A stretch of 62,609 nucleotides of DNA from Salibaculum sp031581025 (GTDB taxonomy: Bacteria > Pseudomonadota > Alphaproteobacteria > Rhodobacterales > Rhodobacteraceae): the NCBI RefSeq assembly GCF_031581025.1, contig NZ_JAVLCA010000012.1; one strand, written 5' to 3'. Both the position numbers and the translations under genes were made by a program. The notes under the pieces are model-generated. The model saw only the letters and a program-made list of their open reading frames with translations, ran no database searches and was not told where the DNA came from. This document shows, piece by piece, positions 40,429 through 48,527 of this stretch. The first letter of the stretch is position 1. Each line of letters begins with the position of its first letter.

Positions 40429-41739
40429 TCAGTACCGGTTGGCGATCGGCAGATCTTCGGCGGGGAAGAGGCTGATCACCTCGCAGCCGGTCTCGGTCAC
40501 CACGACCTCTTCCTCGATCCGGGCGGCCGAATAGCCGTCCGTGGCCGGGCAGTAGGTCTCGAGCGCGAAGACCATGCCGGTCTGGATCTCCATCGGGTGA
40601 TCGAGGCTCACCGCGCGGCTGATGATCGGGCGCTCGTGCAGCGCCAGCCCCAGCCCGTGCCCGAACTGCAGGCCGAAGGCGGCATCCTCGTTCGGGAACC
40701 CGAGGCTCTCCGCGGTCGGCCAGACCGCCGCCACCTTGTCGGTGGTCACGCCCGGCTTGATCATCGCGATCGAGGCGTCGATCCATTCGCGCGCCTTGAC
40801 GTAGGCGTCGTTCTGCGCGGGCGTCGCCCGGCCGACATTGAAGGTGCGGTAGTAGCAGGTCCGGTAGCCCTGGTAGCTCTGCAGGATGTCGAAGAAGGCC
40901 TGGTCGCCGGGCCGGATCAGACGGTCGGTGAAGTTGTGCGGATGCGGGTTGCAGCGCTCGCCCGAGATCGCGTTGATCGCCTCGACGTCGTCACTGCCCA
41001 TCTCGTAGAGCATCTTGTTGGACAGCGCGACGATGTCGTTCTCGCGCACGCCCGGCTTCAGCTCTTCGTAGATCATGTGGTAGACACCGTCGACCATGCT
41101 GGCCGCCTGGGTCAGCAACTGGATCTCGTCCCAGTTCTTGATCTCGCGCGCCGAGAGCATGATCTGCTGGCCGTCCACCACCTTGATGCCCTCTTCCTGC
41201 AGGGCGTGGAACATCGCCGTTTCGGCGTAATCCACACCGACAGGCATGTCCGCCATGCCGGCGTCCTTGATCAGCTCGGCGATCATCTTGGCATATTTGC
41301 GCATCAGCCCGAACTCGGGCGGGATCGTGCCGCGCATGCCGACGACTCCGGCCAGGCAGTGGTCGGGCTCGAGCCAGTCGGAATACTTCTGATGGTGCAC
41401 CGCGGCCGAGCCGAAATCCCAGACGTAGGGGCTGTCGTCGCCGGTCAGCAGGCAGAAACGGCACATCTTGTCCCGCTCCCATTCGCCGATCTTGGTCGAG
41501 GAGACATAGCGGATGTTGTTCACGTCGAACAGCAGCAGCGACCCGGCCTGCGAGGCTTGCAGCGCCTGCCGCGTGCGGGCCAGGCGATAGCGGCGCAGCC
41601 GGTCGTGATCGACCCGGCGCTCGAAATCGACGGACATGTGGCCGGGAGAGGGCAGCTTGGCCTCCCACTGCCAGTTGGGTTTCAGATCCTGCGGGGTCAG
41701 CAGGTTGGGCATCAAGGCGTTGCCTGGACGGTCTGTCAT
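40429..41739 (-). CDS. M24 (Xaa-Pro peptidase/creatinase) family hydrolase with altered metal site
   Basis: Pita-bread-fold protein of 436 aa. The N-terminal creatinase-like domain (about 45-190) includes DVNNIRYVS; the catalytic domain keeps Asp284 (AFFDI), His361 (FGHGLG), Glu394 (ALETY) and Glu410 (ARIEEE). The second aspartate ligand is replaced by Cys295 (YRTCYYRTF). The same exchange occurs in ectoine hydrolases, so a different C-N or C-S hydrolysing or lyase role is possible rather than peptide cleavage. The DMSP lyase DddP is a related but clearly distinct branch. AAGGAG precedes the ATG at 41739. Gene of the leftward catabolic operon. Confidence 0.78.
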   Translation of the reverse strand: MTDRPGNALMPNLLTPQDLKPNWQWEAKLPSPGHMSVDFERRVDHDRLRRYRLARTRQALQASQAGSLLLFDVNNIRYVSSTKIGEWERDKMCRFCLLTGDDSPYVWDFGSAAVHHQKYSDWLEPDHCLAGVVGMRGTIPPEFGLMRKYAKMIAELIKDAGMADMPVGVDYAETAMFHALQEEGIKVVDGQQIMLSAREIKNWDEIQLLTQAASMVDGVYHMIYEELKPGVRENDIVALSNKMLYEMGSDDVEAINAISGERCNPHPHNFTDRLIRPGDQAFFDILQSYQGYRTCYYRTFNVGRATPAQNDAYVKAREWIDASIAMIKPGVTTDKVAAVWPTAESLGFPNEDAAFGLQFGHGLGLALHERPIISRAVSLDHPMEIQTGMVFALETYCPATDGYSAARIEEEVVVTETGCEVISLFPAEDLPIANRY

Positions 41740-41801
41740 GAAAGACTCCTTGGGGGGCCGTGCCCCCGCTTTTCTGTGCGGTTTCGGTGTCGCCGGTGGC
41801 G

Positions 41802-42611
41802 TTACTTGGTGACCCAGCCGCCGTCGATGTGGATCATCTGGCCGGTCATGTAGTCGCTGTCGTCGCTGGCCAGGAACGAGGCGGTGCCGGTGATGTCGTC
41901 GGGATAGGAGACGCGCTTGATCACCAGGTTGTTGGCGACGATGTCGTCATAGGCCTGGCCCTCGCGCTCCTTGAAGCCGATATCCACGAGGTCCTTGTCC
42001 AGCTGTTCCCAGAGCGGTGTGACAACCACGCCCGGCGCATAGCCATTAACGGTGATGTTGTGCTCGGCCAGTCCCAGCGCGCCGCATTCGGTCAGCGCGA
42101 GGCAGCCGTATTTCGAGGTGCAATAGACGGTGACGTCCACCAGCGGCTTGCGGCTGGCGATCGATCCGACGTTGATCAGCTTGTAGGGATGATCCTCCAT
42201 CGGGCCCTGTTCGATCATCTGGCGGGCCACTTCCTGCATGCCCAGCCACATCGCCTTGGTGTTGACGTTCATGATCATGTCCCAGTTCTCTTCGTCGATA
42301 TCCATGAAGAACCGGGGCTTGTTCAGGCCGGCGTTGAAAACGCCGACGTTGATCGAGCCGAAGGCCTCGACGGTGGCCTTGACGGCGGCGGCGTTGTCCT
42401 CACGCTTGGTCACGTCCATTCGCGCGGCGATCGCCTTGCCGCCGCCGGCGGCGTTGATCTTGTCGGCCATTTCCTGCGCGGCCTCGAGGTCCAGGTCCCC
42501 GAGGCAGACATTGGCGCCCTGGGCCGCGAAGGCCTCGGCATTGGCGGCGCCCATGCCGCGGGCGGCGCCGGTGATCAGGATATTCTTGCCGGTCAGGCGA
42601 TTGGGGTCCAT
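41802..42611 (-). CDS. SDR family oxidoreductase (BudC/sorbitol dehydrogenase-like), copy 1
   Basis: NAD(P)-dependent classical short-chain dehydrogenase, 269 aa. The cofactor motif ITGAARGMGAANA is at about 13-25, the NAG motif is VFNAGLNK, and the catalytic Ser-Tyr-Lys set is in VGSIASRK and YCTSK. The C-terminal half, NGYAPGVVVTPLWEQLDKDL and DSDYMTGQMIHIDGG, resembles acetoin reductase/butanediol dehydrogenase enzymes. It is clearly paralogous to the SDR at 45704. GGGAGGAAA precedes the ATG. It starts 24 bp after the regulator gene stop and probably oxidises a hydroxyl of the imported compound. Confidence 0.88.
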   Translation of the reverse strand: MDPNRLTGKNILITGAARGMGAANAEAFAAQGANVCLGDLDLEAAQEMADKINAAGGGKAIAARMDVTKREDNAAAVKATVEAFGSINVGVFNAGLNKPRFFMDIDEENWDMIMNVNTKAMWLGMQEVARQMIEQGPMEDHPYKLINVGSIASRKPLVDVTVYCTSKYGCLALTECGALGLAEHNITVNGYAPGVVVTPLWEQLDKDLVDIGFKEREGQAYDDIVANNLVIKRVSYPDDITGTASFLASDDSDYMTGQMIHIDGGWVTK

Positions 42612-42634
42612 GGTTTCCTCCCTTGGGTGACGGA

Positions 42635-44461
42635 CTAGCTGTCGGGTTGTTGCAGTATGTCGTCCGCGCGGGCCTGGACCCGCGCAAGCGCCTCGCGCGG
42701 GGGGGTGATCCCGCGGAGCATGTCGTGAAGTTCGTGGCCGCAGACCCGGATGATGTCCGAGATCTGCGGGATCGGCGGACGCGGCCAGAATTGTAACTCG
42801 TCGCGCCAGGACATCTGGTCGACCATCTCGAAGATGGGCGAGAGGCGGCGCACCTCGGGGTCGGCCCCGACCGAGTAGCGCGGCGCCGTGCGACTGCCGT
42901 TCTGGGCATATAGCTTCTGCGCGCCGGGCGATGTGAATGCGACCAGCGCCTCGGCGGCATCGTCCACGCGGTCTTCGGCCAGGTTGGACGGCACGCAGAG
43001 CACATAGCCCCCCACCGGCGCGATGGGGGTGCCATCGGGGCCGTGTGGATGGGGCAGGTAGCCCGTATTGCCATGGGCCGGGCAGCTGCTGTCCAGTTCG
43101 AAATAGGGGGCCAGCAGGGTATAGCCATAGGCCATGGCCACCTTGCCCTCGGCATAGGGGCGGACACGCTCGTACCAGGACATCGACAGGATGTCGGGCG
43201 GCGAGACATCCATCAGCTGCATCAGGTAGTCAGCGGCGGCATGGGCGCGGTCCGTATCAAAGCGCGGGGCGAAGCCGCCCTGGGCCAGGTTGTCGGCGTC
43301 GTAGCCGCCCGCGATATCGGGCAAGTCGATGATGGGCTGGCCGAAGGCGGCGCAGGTCATCATGAAGGTATGCCCCAGCGCCGTGCCGCGCGCCGCGTTC
43401 CAGGCCACGCCGTAGCGGCCGTGGCGCGGGGCGTGCAGGTGCCGCGCGGCCGCGATCACGGCCTCGGTCGTTGCGGGCGGCTCAAGCCCTTGAGAGGCGA
43501 ACAGGTCCTTGCGATAGAACATCAGTTCCGGCGTGGTCTGGCTGGGCACGCCGTAGGGCGCGCCGCCCCAATGCGCCGCGCGCCAGCCCGCGGTGTGAAA
43601 ATCGCTGGGGTCGAGGCGGTCGACGTCCATGACATCGGCCAGGGGGCGGATGACGCCCTTGGTGACGAACTCGCCCAGCCAGGGCAGGTCCACCGCGATC
43701 AGGTCATAGCGGCTTTTGGGTCGGGCGGCATTGCGCAGGGCCTCTTCGCGCAGTCGGTCGATGGAAAAGGCGCGCTGGTGGATGTCGGTGCCGACGATTT
43801 GTTCGAATTGGCGCTTGAGCGTCTCCATGACCATGAAGGTCGGGTCGCCATGCACAAGGATGCGCAGACCGCCCGACAGTTTGAGCGGCTGGGGCAGGGC
43901 GCTGGGCGGGGCGATGGCGGCCAGGCCGGGTTGGTAGGACTGTCCGAAGTAATAGTCCGCGTCACCGCCGTCCCCGTGCTTTTGCAGCAGCGTGGCGCGG
44001 GCCATGCGATCGACCCGGTCGGCCAGTTGGCTGAAATTGTCCAGCAATTCGGGGCTGGGATGCAGCGAAAAGCTCTTGCCGGTCTTGGTGCGCGGGCGTT
44101 GTTCGATCAGCCCGGCGCCGCGCAGGTCTGCCAGCTTGCGCGTGGCGGTGGCATAGGGCACCCCCGCCGCGGCCACCATGGAGGAGGGCGAGATCACGCG
44201 CCCTTCCAGATGTCCGCGCAGCAGGTGCAGGATCATGTTCAGATGCGGGTTCGGCGTATTGGGATCGATCGCCGTGTCGATCTCGACGCAGAAGTCTTGC
44301 AGAAAGTGCACGATGCGTTCCAGATCGGGGCTCGCCGCGACACCGGACAGGCCTTCGGCAGTGCCGACGGCGGATTGTCCGGAATGGATATCTTTGGCGG
44401 CAGGCTGGTGCATGGCTCGCGTAGGGTCGGAGGTTGCGGGATCGCGACTCGATTCGTGCAT
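42635..44461 (-). CDS. Winged-helix regulator fused to a MalE-like solute-binding domain
   Basis: A 608-residue cytoplasmic protein with an unusual architecture. After an unstructured N-terminus, about residues 72-135 form a winged helix (SPSSMVAAAGVPYATATRK as recognition region, then RGAGLIEQRPRTKTGKSF as wing). About 198-600 is a type 1 extracellular solute-binding domain, with LRILVHGDPTFMVMETLKRQFEQI at its start and GVPSQTTPELMFYRKDLF and EGKVAMAYGYTL inside. No signal peptide precedes the binding domain. I chose the ATG at 44461 (GAGGA upstream) over one at 44509. It is divergent from the ABC importer and most likely its ligand-responsive regulator. Confidence 0.85.
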   Translation of the reverse strand: MHESSRDPATSDPTRAMHQPAAKDIHSGQSAVGTAEGLSGVAASPDLERIVHFLQDFCVEIDTAIDPNTPNPHLNMILHLLRGHLEGRVISPSSMVAAAGVPYATATRKLADLRGAGLIEQRPRTKTGKSFSLHPSPELLDNFSQLADRVDRMARATLLQKHGDGGDADYYFGQSYQPGLAAIAPPSALPQPLKLSGGLRILVHGDPTFMVMETLKRQFEQIVGTDIHQRAFSIDRLREEALRNAARPKSRYDLIAVDLPWLGEFVTKGVIRPLADVMDVDRLDPSDFHTAGWRAAHWGGAPYGVPSQTTPELMFYRKDLFASQGLEPPATTEAVIAAARHLHAPRHGRYGVAWNAARGTALGHTFMMTCAAFGQPIIDLPDIAGGYDADNLAQGGFAPRFDTDRAHAAADYLMQLMDVSPPDILSMSWYERVRPYAEGKVAMAYGYTLLAPYFELDSSCPAHGNTGYLPHPHGPDGTPIAPVGGYVLCVPSNLAEDRVDDAAEALVAFTSPGAQKLYAQNGSRTAPRYSVGADPEVRRLSPIFEMVDQMSWRDELQFWPRPPIPQISDIIRVCGHELHDMLRGITPPREALARVQARADDILQQPDS

Positions 44462-44512
44462 CGGAGTGTCCTCAAAATGTTCAAATTGGGTGCTGGGCAG
44501 TATGGACAATTA

Positions 44513-44525
44513 ATCCAGACTGGAT
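44513..44525. promoter_or_regulatory. Candidate operator of the catabolic regulator
   Basis: ATCCAG-A-CTGGAT is a perfect 6-1-6 palindrome in the AT-rich part of the 207 bp interval between the two divergent operons, 51 bp before the regulator start and 143 bp before the binding-protein start. Position and symmetry suit a dimeric winged-helix protein. No second copy was noticed nearby. Confidence 0.5.
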
Positions 44526-44668
44526 ACAAAAATATCTGAAATGAATAAAAATGCCCATCACAGACCGCGGGGAATCGTCCGTTATGGGGAAGGGATTGTG
44601 CCGGGTGTCGTCCCGGTCTGGGAGGACAGCCACGATCCGCACAGAACACCTAATGGGAGGACCCAGGA

Positions 44669-45628
44669 ATGAAGAATACCATGAAATTCGCGCTTGCCTG
44701 CTCGACGGCCATGATCGGCACGTCGGCCCTGGCCGAGGCGCATGCGACCTACACCATCGGCATCACGCAGAACAACGTGGGCGTCGACAGCTACCAGACC
44801 ACCTACGAGCAAGCCTTCATCGAGGCCGCCGAAGCCAACGACAACGTCGAGGTTGTCGTGCTGGACGCCGGTGGTGACGTCGCCCGCCAGATCGCCCAGA
44901 TGGAAGACCTGATCGAGCAGGAAGTCGACGCCATCATCATCTGGCCGACCAATGGCGAGGCCGTGATCCCCGCCGTGCGCCAGGCCGATCGGGCCGGCAT
45001 CCCCGTCGTCGTCACCAACTCGAACATTGCCGAGGCCGGCTTTGACTTCGTGTCGTCCTTTTCGGGCCCGGACAACGTGACCCAGGGCTCGCGTTCGGCC
45101 GAGATCATGTGTGACCGCTTCAAGGACCTCGGAATCGAGGACGAGGCCCGCGTGGTCGAAATCACCGGCCAGCCCGGCTACACCACCGCGATCGAGCGGT
45201 CCGACGGCTTCCAGGACCGCCTGCCCGAGGTTTGCCCGAACGTCGAACTGGTCGACAGCCAGCCCGGCGACTGGAACCGCGAGAAGTCGCAGCAGGTCAT
45301 GGAGGCCTTCCTCGTCAAGTATGACGACATCGACGGTGTCTATGCAGGCGACGACAACATGGGCGTGGGCGCGCTGAACGCTGCCAAGTCCGCGGGCCGT
45401 GAGGGCATCACCTTCGTCGGTGCGACCAACTTCGCCGTGGGCTATGAGGCCATGGCCGATGGTGACTACTGGGGGTCGATCTACCAGTCGCCCGTCGATG
45501 ACGCCGAAGCCGCGCTGAAGACGGCGATCGATACGCTGAACGGCGAGGACCTGCCCTTCCTGAACTACTTCGACACGCCGAAGATCACCCAGGAGAACAT
45601 GGACGAGTTCGAAAAGCCCGTCTTCTGA
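44669..45628 (+). CDS. Ribose-type ABC transporter substrate-binding protein
   Basis: Periplasmic sugar-binding protein of the RbsB/cluster B type, 319 aa. A signal peptide (1-22, ending SALAEA) is followed by the two-lobed fold: YTIGITQNNVGVDSYQ, DAIIIWPTNGEAVIPAVRQA, GIPVVVTNSN and DGVYAGDDNMGVGALNAA. GGGAGGACC precedes the ATG. First gene of the rightward operon; a strong terminator-like hairpin right after it (45641) should make this transcript more abundant than the permease genes. The binding pocket lacks features that would identify the ligand; a sugar, polyol or similar compound is inferred from the family. Confidence 0.9.
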   Translation: MKNTMKFALACSTAMIGTSALAEAHATYTIGITQNNVGVDSYQTTYEQAFIEAAEANDNVEVVVLDAGGDVARQIAQMEDLIEQEVDAIIIWPTNGEAVIPAVRQADRAGIPVVVTNSNIAEAGFDFVSSFSGPDNVTQGSRSAEIMCDRFKDLGIEDEARVVEITGQPGYTTAIERSDGFQDRLPEVCPNVELVDSQPGDWNREKSQQVMEAFLVKYDDIDGVYAGDDNMGVGALNAAKSAGREGITFVGATNFAVGYEAMADGDYWGSIYQSPVDDAEAALKTAIDTLNGEDLPFLNYFDTPKITQENMDEFEKPVF

Positions 45629-45640
45629 GACTCTCCCGGA

Positions 45641-45675
45641 ATGCGCGGGGCGGCTGGTCTGCCCCGCGCATTTTT
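45641..45675 (+). terminator. Intra-operon terminator/attenuator after the binding-protein gene
   Basis: ATGCGCGGGGC (45641-45651) pairs perfectly with GCCCCGCGCAT (45661-45671) around a 9 nt loop, followed by TTTTT. It lies 13 bp after the stop codon. Such hairpins commonly protect the upstream mRNA and let only part of the transcripts reach the membrane-component genes. Confidence 0.85.
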
Positions 45676-45703
45676 CGTTTCCAGGCAAATCGGGGGACGT
45701 GCA

Positions 45704-46501
45704 ATGACCAGAGTATCTGGACGCTCCTGCATCGTCACGGGTGCGGCGCAGGGCATCGGTCGCGCAATCGGAGAAGCGCTCCTGGATGAGGGTGCGAACG
45801 TCTGTTTCGCGGACATCAATGCCGACAAGATCGCCGAAGTGGCCGGGGCCAACGCCGCGCGTGCGGCGCGGACCGGGGCCAGGGTGACCCATTCGGCGGT
45901 GGATGTGGTCGACCGCGAACAGGTCCGGGCGATGATCGCCCATACCGTCGAGACTTTCGGGCGGCTGGACGTCAAATTCAACAATGCCGGTGTCAACAAG
46001 CCGATGAATTTCCTCGATGTGACCGAGGAAAACTGGAACTTCATCATGGGCATCAATGGCTTGGGATGCATGATCGGCATGCAGGAATCCGCCCGCCAGA
46101 TGATCGCCCAGGGCGGCGGCGGCAAGATCGTCAACACCGCAAGCATCGCCAGCCGGCAGGGCTTCGACAATGTCGCGCCCTATTGTGCCAGCAAATGGGC
46201 GGTTGTCTCGCTCACGCAATCTGGCGCGCGGGACCTCGCGAAACATGATATCACGGTGACGGGCTTCGCCCCGGGCGTTGTCGCCACCGAGATGTGGGAG
46301 CAGGTCGACCAGGACCTGATGGAGATCGGCGCGGCCGACCGCCCCGGACAGGCGATGGAGGAGTTTTCGGCCGAGATCCTCAAGGGCCGCGTGGCGCGGC
46401 CCGAGGACATCACCGGAACGACGACATTCCTGGCCTCGAAGGACAGCGACTACATGACCGGACAGATCGTGATGATCGACGGTGGGATGACCTTGGTGTG
46501 A
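45704..46501 (+). CDS. SDR family oxidoreductase (BudC/sorbitol dehydrogenase-like), copy 2
   Basis: Classical short-chain dehydrogenase of 265 aa with cofactor loop VTGAAQGIGRAIG, NNAGVNKPMNF and catalytic TASIASRQ...YCASK. The C-terminal part, FAPGVVATEMWEQVDQDL and DSDYMTGQIVMIDGG, matches the SDR at 41802 almost position for position, so the two are paralogues on either side of the control region. GGGGGACG precedes the ATG at 45704. Its place between binding-protein and permease genes ties it to metabolism of the imported compound, probably the first or second oxidation. Confidence 0.88.
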   Translation: MTRVSGRSCIVTGAAQGIGRAIGEALLDEGANVCFADINADKIAEVAGANAARAARTGARVTHSAVDVVDREQVRAMIAHTVETFGRLDVKFNNAGVNKPMNFLDVTEENWNFIMGINGLGCMIGMQESARQMIAQGGGGKIVNTASIASRQGFDNVAPYCASKWAVVSLTQSGARDLAKHDITVTGFAPGVVATEMWEQVDQDLMEIGAADRPGQAMEEFSAEILKGRVARPEDITGTTTFLASKDSDYMTGQIVMIDGGMTLV

Positions 46502-46537
46502 TCGGACCGCGCGCGGCGCACCATCTGGGAGGATGAC

Positions 46538-47512
46538 ATGGCGGACTTGACGAAAAAGGGTATCGGCGGCTTTCTGGCCCGACAGGGCATCCTGGTCGCC
46601 TTTGTGCTGTTCATGATCGGTTTCGCGCTGGCCAACCAGCGCTTTCTCGCAATCGACAATGTCTTCGGGGTGATCCGGTCTTCGGCCATCCTGGGTGTGA
46701 TGGCGCTGGGCGTGACCTTCGTGGTGATCGGCGGCAACCTGGACCTGTCCGTGGGGTCGATGATGTCGTTCTCGACCATCGTCGTGCTGGACCTGCACGA
46801 CAAGCTGGGGCCGACCCTCGCGATTCCGGCGATGTTCGGGCTGACACTCTTGCTGGGGGCCTTCATCGGGTTCCTTGTGGGGTATCTGAAACTCAATTCC
46901 CTGATCGTGACCTTGGGGATGCTCTCGGCGATCCATGGCCTGACCCTGACCTGGTCGGGCGGCAAGAACATGGATATCGACGACAAGGAAGGCACCTGGT
47001 TCGGGGTCTTCGGGCGCGGAGATATCCTGGGCGTGCCGATGCCGATCGTGATTTTCGGCACACTTGCCATCGTGCTGAGCCTGATACTGTCCAAGACGCC
47101 CTTCGGACGAAAGGTCTATGCCGTAGGTGGCAACGGCCAGGCGGCGACCTTCTCGGGCATTCCACGGGCGCGGGTGGTCTTCTCCACCTACCTGATCTCG
47201 GCTTTCTGCGTCGCCACCGCCGGACTGCTGCAAGCCAGCCGCAGCCTGGGCAGCCAGAACACGGTGGGCCAAGGCTACGAGCTCGAGGTCCTGGCCATGG
47301 TGATCCTGGGTGGGGCGTCGCTTCTGGGCGGATCGGGCACGATCCTCAAGACCCTGATCGGCGTTCTCATCTTCGGGTTCATCGAAAACGGGCTGCTGCT
47401 GGTCGGCCTGGAATTCTACGTGCAGGACATCGTGATCTGGGGTGTCATCATCATGGCCGTCTGGCTGGATATCGCGGCCAAGCGGGGCCGTCTCTGGTCA
47501 CCGATCGCCTGA
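46538..47512 (+). CDS. Ribose-type ABC transporter permease 1
   Basis: RbsC-family inner-membrane permease, 324 aa, with about eight to ten helices. Family segments are ALGVTFVVIGGNLDLSVGSMM, SLIVTLGMLSAIHG, GGNGQAATFSGI and MVILGGASLLGGSGTI. GGAGG lies 7 bp before the ATG. A second, different RbsC-like permease follows at 47526, suggesting a heterodimeric pore in place of the homodimer of classical ribose systems. Confidence 0.9.
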   Translation: MADLTKKGIGGFLARQGILVAFVLFMIGFALANQRFLAIDNVFGVIRSSAILGVMALGVTFVVIGGNLDLSVGSMMSFSTIVVLDLHDKLGPTLAIPAMFGLTLLLGAFIGFLVGYLKLNSLIVTLGMLSAIHGLTLTWSGGKNMDIDDKEGTWFGVFGRGDILGVPMPIVIFGTLAIVLSLILSKTPFGRKVYAVGGNGQAATFSGIPRARVVFSTYLISAFCVATAGLLQASRSLGSQNTVGQGYELEVLAMVILGGASLLGGSGTILKTLIGVLIFGFIENGLLLVGLEFYVQDIVIWGVIIMAVWLDIAAKRGRLWSPIA

Positions 47513-47525
47513 GGGAGGGGAATAC

Positions 47526-48527
47526 ATGACATCGAAAAACCGAAAAGACCTTCTCAAGCAGGGCGGGATCTGGGGCTTCATCGTGCTCGAACTGGCGTTC
47601 TTCTCGATCGCTGGCCAGTTCCTGGCGGTGTCCGACACGGCCTTCATCAGCGTGGACAACATGCTGCTGCTGATCAGCCAGTCGGCGCCGATCGGGATCA
47701 TTGCGCTGGGCATGACGGTTGTCATGATCAACGGCAATATCGACCTGAGCGTCGGCGCGACCTTCGCCTTGGCCGCCATCGTCATGCTGGACAGCCTGAC
47801 CTGGCCCTTCATGCAGAACCTTGGCGACTGGGCGATCCCGTTGTCCTGGATTTTTGCCCTGCTCACCGGCGGGGTGCTTGGGGCGATCAACGGGCTGATC
47901 GTCTGGAAGACCGGCGTCGACGCCTTCATCGTCACCCTGGGCGCCATGCTGGGCTTTCGCGGGCTGGTCTTCATGTATAACGGCGAACAGCCCACGAGCC
48001 ACCTCAACTGGACCCTGATCGACTTTGCCGAGGCCCGGTTCCTCGGCGTGGGAACCGCGACCTGGTTCCTGCTGGGCGTGGCGCTGATCCTCTGGTTGCT
48101 GATGACCAAGACACTGCACGGGCGAAATGCCTATGCCATCGGCAACAACCGCGATGCGGCGGTGAACGCGGGCATCCGCGTCGGCCCGCATTTCCTGTGG
48201 AACTTCATTCTGATCGGATTTCTTGCCGCGCTCTCGGGGATCGTCTTTTCGGCCGGAACCGGCTCGGTCAACCCCAACGACGGCATGCTCTACGAGCTTT
48301 GGGCGATCACCGCAGTGGTTCTGGGCGGCACCAAGCTCGCAGGCGGCTATGGCTCAATCATCTCGACGCTTGGCGGGGTCATCGCGATCCAGCTGCTGCG
48401 CAAGGGACTGGGCCATATCGGGGCCGGGACGGAAACGGTCAACCTCGTGATCGGCCTGATCCTGATCGTGGTGCTGTTCCTTGATCGCCAGCTGAACCGC
48501 AAGGGCAAGGAGGAGTTGAAGATATGA
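47526..48527 (+). CDS. Ribose-type ABC transporter permease 2
   Basis: Second RbsC-family permease, 333 aa: ALGMTVVMINGNIDLSVGATF, AFIVTLGAMLGFRGLVF, AIGNNRDAAVNAGI and AVVLGGTKLAGGYGSI. The sequence differs considerably from permease 1, although the motifs align throughout. GGAGGGGA precedes the ATG at 47526, 13 bp after the previous stop. The stop overlaps the ATPase start as ATGA. The C-terminus is short and charged (RKGKEELKI). Confidence 0.9.
   Translation: MTSKNRKDLLKQGGIWGFIVLELAFFSIAGQFLAVSDTAFISVDNMLLLISQSAPIGIIALGMTVVMINGNIDLSVGATFALAAIVMLDSLTWPFMQNLGDWAIPLSWIFALLTGGVLGAINGLIVWKTGVDAFIVTLGAMLGFRGLVFMYNGEQPTSHLNWTLIDFAEARFLGVGTATWFLLGVALILWLLMTKTLHGRNAYAIGNNRDAAVNAGIRVGPHFLWNFILIGFLAALSGIVFSAGTGSVNPNDGMLYELWAITAVVLGGTKLAGGYGSIISTLGGVIAIQLLRKGLGHIGAGTETVNLVIGLILIVVLFLDRQLNRKGKEELKI

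Noticed and set aside
40429..41739. Possible DMSP lyase DddP, since DddP is an M24 protein common in roseobacters.
   Set aside because: The sequence departs from DddP around the metal site (Cys295 in place of the DddP aspartate, a different C-terminal block), and the neighbours are not DMSP genes.
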